DNA of 64,000 bases, from contig NZ_CP024768.1 of the NCBI RefSeq assembly GCF_011395035.1, positions 3,826,343 through 3,890,342 on the forward strand, read 5' to 3'. Positions 61,336 to 64,000 of this stretch are shown one piece after another. A program made the translations under genes and the position numbers. The stretch's first letter is position 1. Every line of letters begins with the position of its first letter. This DNA is from Pantoea cypripedii (GTDB taxonomy: Bacteria; Pseudomonadota; Gammaproteobacteria; Enterobacterales; Enterobacteriaceae). The notes below the pieces were generated by a model that saw only the letters and a list, made by a program, of their open reading frames with translations, made no database searches and was not told the DNA's origin.

Positions 61336-62436
61336 ATGTCTGTTACCACACACGAAACACCGCCGGTGCCAACCAATCCTGTCAGCAAAGCCTGGGTTTG
61401 GGCACGCAAAAACCTGTTCTCCAGTTGGTTCAATACCCTGCTGACATTGCTCTGCTTCTGGATTATCTGGAGCGTCATTCCGCCAGCACTTAACTGGCTG
61501 GTTTTTCAGGCTAACTGGATTGGCTCAACCCGCGCTGACTGTACCAAAGAAGGTGCCTGCTGGGTGTTTATCCATGCACGCTTTGGCCAGTTTATGTATG
61601 GGCTGTATCCACATGAACTGCGCTGGCGCATCAACCTGGCGCTGGTGATTGGCCTGCTGTCCATTATCCCGATGTTTATCAAATCGATCCCACATCGTGG
61701 CCGTTATATCGCCTGCTGGGCAGTGGCCTATCCCATTATCGTCTGGTTCCTGATGTATGGTGGTTATTTGGGTCTGGACCGCGTCGAAACGCGCCAGTGG
61801 GGTGGCCTGACGCTGACGCTGATTATCGCCTCGGTCGGCATCGCCGGCGCTCTGCCATTGGGGATTTTGCTGGCATTGGGACGCCGCTCAAAGATGCCAG
61901 TAGTACGAACCCTGTCGGTGATTTTTATTGAGTTCTGGCGTGGTGTACCACTGATTACCGTGCTGTTTATGTCATCGGTGATGCTGCCACTGTTCATGGC
62001 CGAAGGAACCACCATCGATAAGCTGGTGCGTGCACTGGTCGGCGTGATCCTGTTCCAGTCAGCCTACGTGGCGGAAGTGGTGCGCGGTGGCTTACAGGCT
62101 TTGCCAAAGGGACAGTATGAAGCCGCAGAATCGCTGGCGCTGGGTTACTGGAAAACACAGATTCTGGTGATTTTGCCTCAGGCACTCAAACTCACTATTC
62201 CCGGCCTGGTTAATACCATCATCGCGTTGTTCAAAGATACCAGTCTGGTGATCATCATCGGCCTGTTCGATCTTTTCAGTAGCGTTCAGCAGGCAACGGT
62301 TGACCCCACATGGCTTGGGATGTCGACAGAAGGCTATGTTTTTGCTGCCCTCGTCTACTGGATTTTCTGTTTTAGCATGTCGCGCTATAGCCAGTATCTG
62401 GAGAAGCGCTTTCACACCGGGCGTAAATCGCACTGA
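61336..62436 (+). CDS. aapM: Polar amino-acid ABC transporter permease (AapM/YhdY)
   Basis: A 366-residue permease, the second half of the membrane channel. The EAA loop is QALPKGQYEAAESLALGYWK. FIEFWRGVPLITVLFMSSVM is the pore-region motif. The N-terminus holds a long cytoplasmic leader before the first helix. It lies 15 bp after aapQ and 8 bp before aapP. Confidence 0.95.
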   Translation: MSVTTHETPPVPTNPVSKAWVWARKNLFSSWFNTLLTLLCFWIIWSVIPPALNWLVFQANWIGSTRADCTKEGACWVFIHARFGQFMYGLYPHELRWRINLALVIGLLSIIPMFIKSIPHRGRYIACWAVAYPIIVWFLMYGGYLGLDRVETRQWGGLTLTLIIASVGIAGALPLGILLALGRRSKMPVVRTLSVIFIEFWRGVPLITVLFMSSVMLPLFMAEGTTIDKLVRALVGVILFQSAYVAEVVRGGLQALPKGQYEAAESLALGYWKTQILVILPQALKLTIPGLVNTIIALFKDTSLVIIIGLFDLFSSVQQATVDPTWLGMSTEGYVFAALVYWIFCFSMSRYSQYLEKRFHTGRKSH

Positions 62437-62444
62437 GGTTTTAC

Positions 62445-63206
62445 ATGACACAATCTATGACTAATTCTGCTGACCAAATGATGATTACGCTCGAAAATGT
62501 GAATAAATGGTATGGTCAGTTCCATGTATTAAAGGACATTAACCTGCAGGTGAAACCGCGTGAACGTATCGTACTTTGCGGGCCATCCGGATCGGGCAAA
62601 TCCACCACAATTCGTTGCATCAACCACCTGGAAGAACATCAGCAAGGCCGTATCGTCGTTGATGGCATTCATTTGAATGATGATGTACGCAATATTGAAC
62701 GTGTGCGAACTGAAGTCGGCATGGTGTTCCAGCACTTCAACCTTTTCCCGCATTTAACTGTATTGCAAAACTGCACACTGGCACCTATCTGGGTGCGTAA
62801 GATGCCAAAGAAAGAAGCGGAAGAGCTGGCAATGCATTATCTGCAACGCGTACGTATTGCCGAGCATGCACATAAATTTCCTGGACAGCTGTCCGGTGGT
62901 CAGCAACAGCGCGTGGCCATTGCACGCTCGCTGTGTATGAAACCCAAAATTATGTTATTTGATGAACCCACTTCCGCCCTTGACCCGGAAATGGTAAAAG
63001 AAGTGCTCGATACCATGATTGGCCTGGCGGAAGATGGCATGACGATGCTGTGTGTAACCCATGAGATGGGCTTTGCGCGCACCGTCGCAGACCGGGTTAT
63101 CTTTATGGACCGTGGTGAGATCGTGGAACAGGCACCGCCGCAGGAATTCTTTGCCAATCCGAAATCTGAACGTACCCGTGCCTTCCTGTCGCAGGTTATC
63201 CACTGA
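62445..63206 (+). CDS. aapP: Polar amino-acid ABC transporter ATP-binding protein (AapP/YhdZ)
   Basis: A 253-residue ATPase. Walker A is GPSGSGKST (residues 46-54), the Q-loop is in MVFQHFNLFPHLTV, the signature is LSGGQQQRVAIARSL, and Walker B is IMLFDEPTSALDPE. A His-switch is in CVTHEMGFA. It powers the AapQM channel. A terminator follows, and then the rRNA operon approaches from the other side. Confidence 0.97.
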   Translation: MTQSMTNSADQMMITLENVNKWYGQFHVLKDINLQVKPRERIVLCGPSGSGKSTTIRCINHLEEHQQGRIVVDGIHLNDDVRNIERVRTEVGMVFQHFNLFPHLTVLQNCTLAPIWVRKMPKKEAEELAMHYLQRVRIAEHAHKFPGQLSGGQQQRVAIARSLCMKPKIMLFDEPTSALDPEMVKEVLDTMIGLAEDGMTMLCVTHEMGFARTVADRVIFMDRGEIVEQAPPQEFFANPKSERTRAFLSQVIH

Positions 63207-63235
63207 GGCAACTCTCAGGCGGGTTCTCTGAAATC

Positions 63236-63264
63236 AACCCTCTGCTCTGGCAGGGGGTTTTTTT
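63236..63264 (+). terminator. Rho-independent terminator after aapP
   Basis: AACCCTCTGC pairs with GCAGGGGGTT (63236-63245 and 63250-63259, one T-G pair) around TCTG, followed by a run of T residues. Confidence 0.88.
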
Positions 63265-63316
63265 ACGTCTCTGCGTTATTTATCGTGAACGCTTCAGACC
63301 TGACGGAATAGAAACT

Positions 63317-63338
63317 GCGCGATAAATCGCGCCGCTAC
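63317..63338 (-). repeat. Single REP palindrome between aapP and the rRNA operon
   Basis: On the minus strand a GTAG head is followed by CGGCGCGATTTATCGCGC. The 24 bp 63317-63340 are identical to 5327-5350. It lies between two convergent terminators. Confidence 0.8.
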
Positions 63339-63366
63339 GGACCGTGCTTTTCTGATCCACAGACGT

Positions 63367-63396
63367 AAAAAAGCCCTGAACTTTCGTTCAGGGCTT
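63367..63396 (-). terminator. Rho-independent terminator of the rRNA operon
   Basis: On the minus strand AAGCCCTGAAC pairs perfectly with GTTCAGGGCTT around GAAA, followed by TTTT. It begins 14 bp after the 5S end. Confidence 0.95.
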
Positions 63397-63409
63397 CTTC
63401 ACTTGATTG

Positions 63410-63529
63410 ATGCCTGGCAGTTCCCTACTCTCGCATGGGGAGACCCCACACTACCATCGGCGCTACGGCGTTTCACTTCTGAGTTCGGCATGGGGTCAGG
63501 TGGGACCACCGCGCTACAGCCGCCAGGCA
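63410..63529 (-). rRNA. rrf: 5S ribosomal RNA
   Basis: 120 nt on the minus strand, from TGCCTGGCGGC to GCCAGGCAT, with the two ends complementary and the internal GTGGTCCCACCTGACCCCAT and GAACTCAGAAGTGAAAC typical of enterobacterial 5S. It is the only 5S here; the region beyond it contains the terminator and no tRNA. Confidence 0.98.
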
Positions 63530-63633
63530 AATTCTGTTTATCCGCACCGCCATCACAGGCCGCACGAATCAATCCGGTAAACAAAGCTGAAAATCTTCTT
63601 CCGGCCTCTCAGCCAAAACGCCTCTGGCGTTGT

Positions 63634-64000
<367 letters not shown>

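Overview
This window is ordinary chromosomal sequence from a gammaproteobacterium of the order Enterobacterales. It most likely comes from the Erwiniaceae (Pantoea/Erwinia-like). Nearly every protein aligns from memory along its whole length with an E. coli K-12 protein, and gene order is largely that of E. coli. However, two regions that are far apart in E. coli (about 95 min and about 73 min) are joined here, and several E. coli-specific insertions are absent. The genus is an inference from the proteins and repeats; I could not run a search. I see no prophage, insertion sequence, CRISPR array, toxin island or other accessory cassette.

Layout: (1) 1-29 kb matches the E. coli 95-min region: yjfP (cut by the window edge), an inserted chemoreceptor gene with a flagellar-type promoter, bsmA, aidB, rlmB-rnr-nsrR, purA, yjeT, hflC-hflK-hflX-hfq-miaA-mutL-amiB-tsaE-nnr, then queG divergently. 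A datA-like DnaA-box/IHF region, three identical tRNA-Gly(GCC) genes, orn, rsgA, an ERIC repeat, psd and mscM follow. (2) A junction marked by a REP pair joins mscM to mdh. (3) 29-58 kb matches the 73-min region: mdh/argR, three tandem yhcN-family genes, yhcO, the aaeXAB efflux operon with aaeR, tldD, yhdP, rng-maf-mreDCB, csrD, msrPQ, aroQ-accBC, yhdT-panF, prmA and dusB-fis. (4) 58.5-63.2 kb is a four-gene polar amino-acid ABC transporter (aapJQMP/yhdWXYZ) behind what looks like a sigma-54 promoter with NtrC-like sites. (5) The right edge is the end of a ribosomal RNA operon on the minus strand: one 5S gene and the 3' part of 23S.

Functionally the window is mostly housekeeping: RNA processing and decay (rnr, rng, orn, hfq, csrD), tRNA and rRNA modification (miaA, tsaE, queG, dusB, rlmB), ribosome assembly (rsgA, prmA), cell shape and wall (mreBCD, amiB), envelope lipids (psd, yhdP), fatty-acid initiation (accBC), purine and shikimate steps (purA, aroQ), membrane proteolysis control (hflKC), stress (nsrR, aidB, msrPQ, mscM) and growth-rate control (fis, argR).

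The most interesting signals lie between genes. They are a conserved datA-like DnaA-binding locus, a family of GTAG-headed REP palindromes with changing stems and a constant ATTNAT loop, one full ERIC and one diverged ERIC-like element inside the tRNA-Gly leader, and the sigma-54/NtrC-type control region of the amino-acid transporter. I did not find a clearly undescribed multi-gene system.
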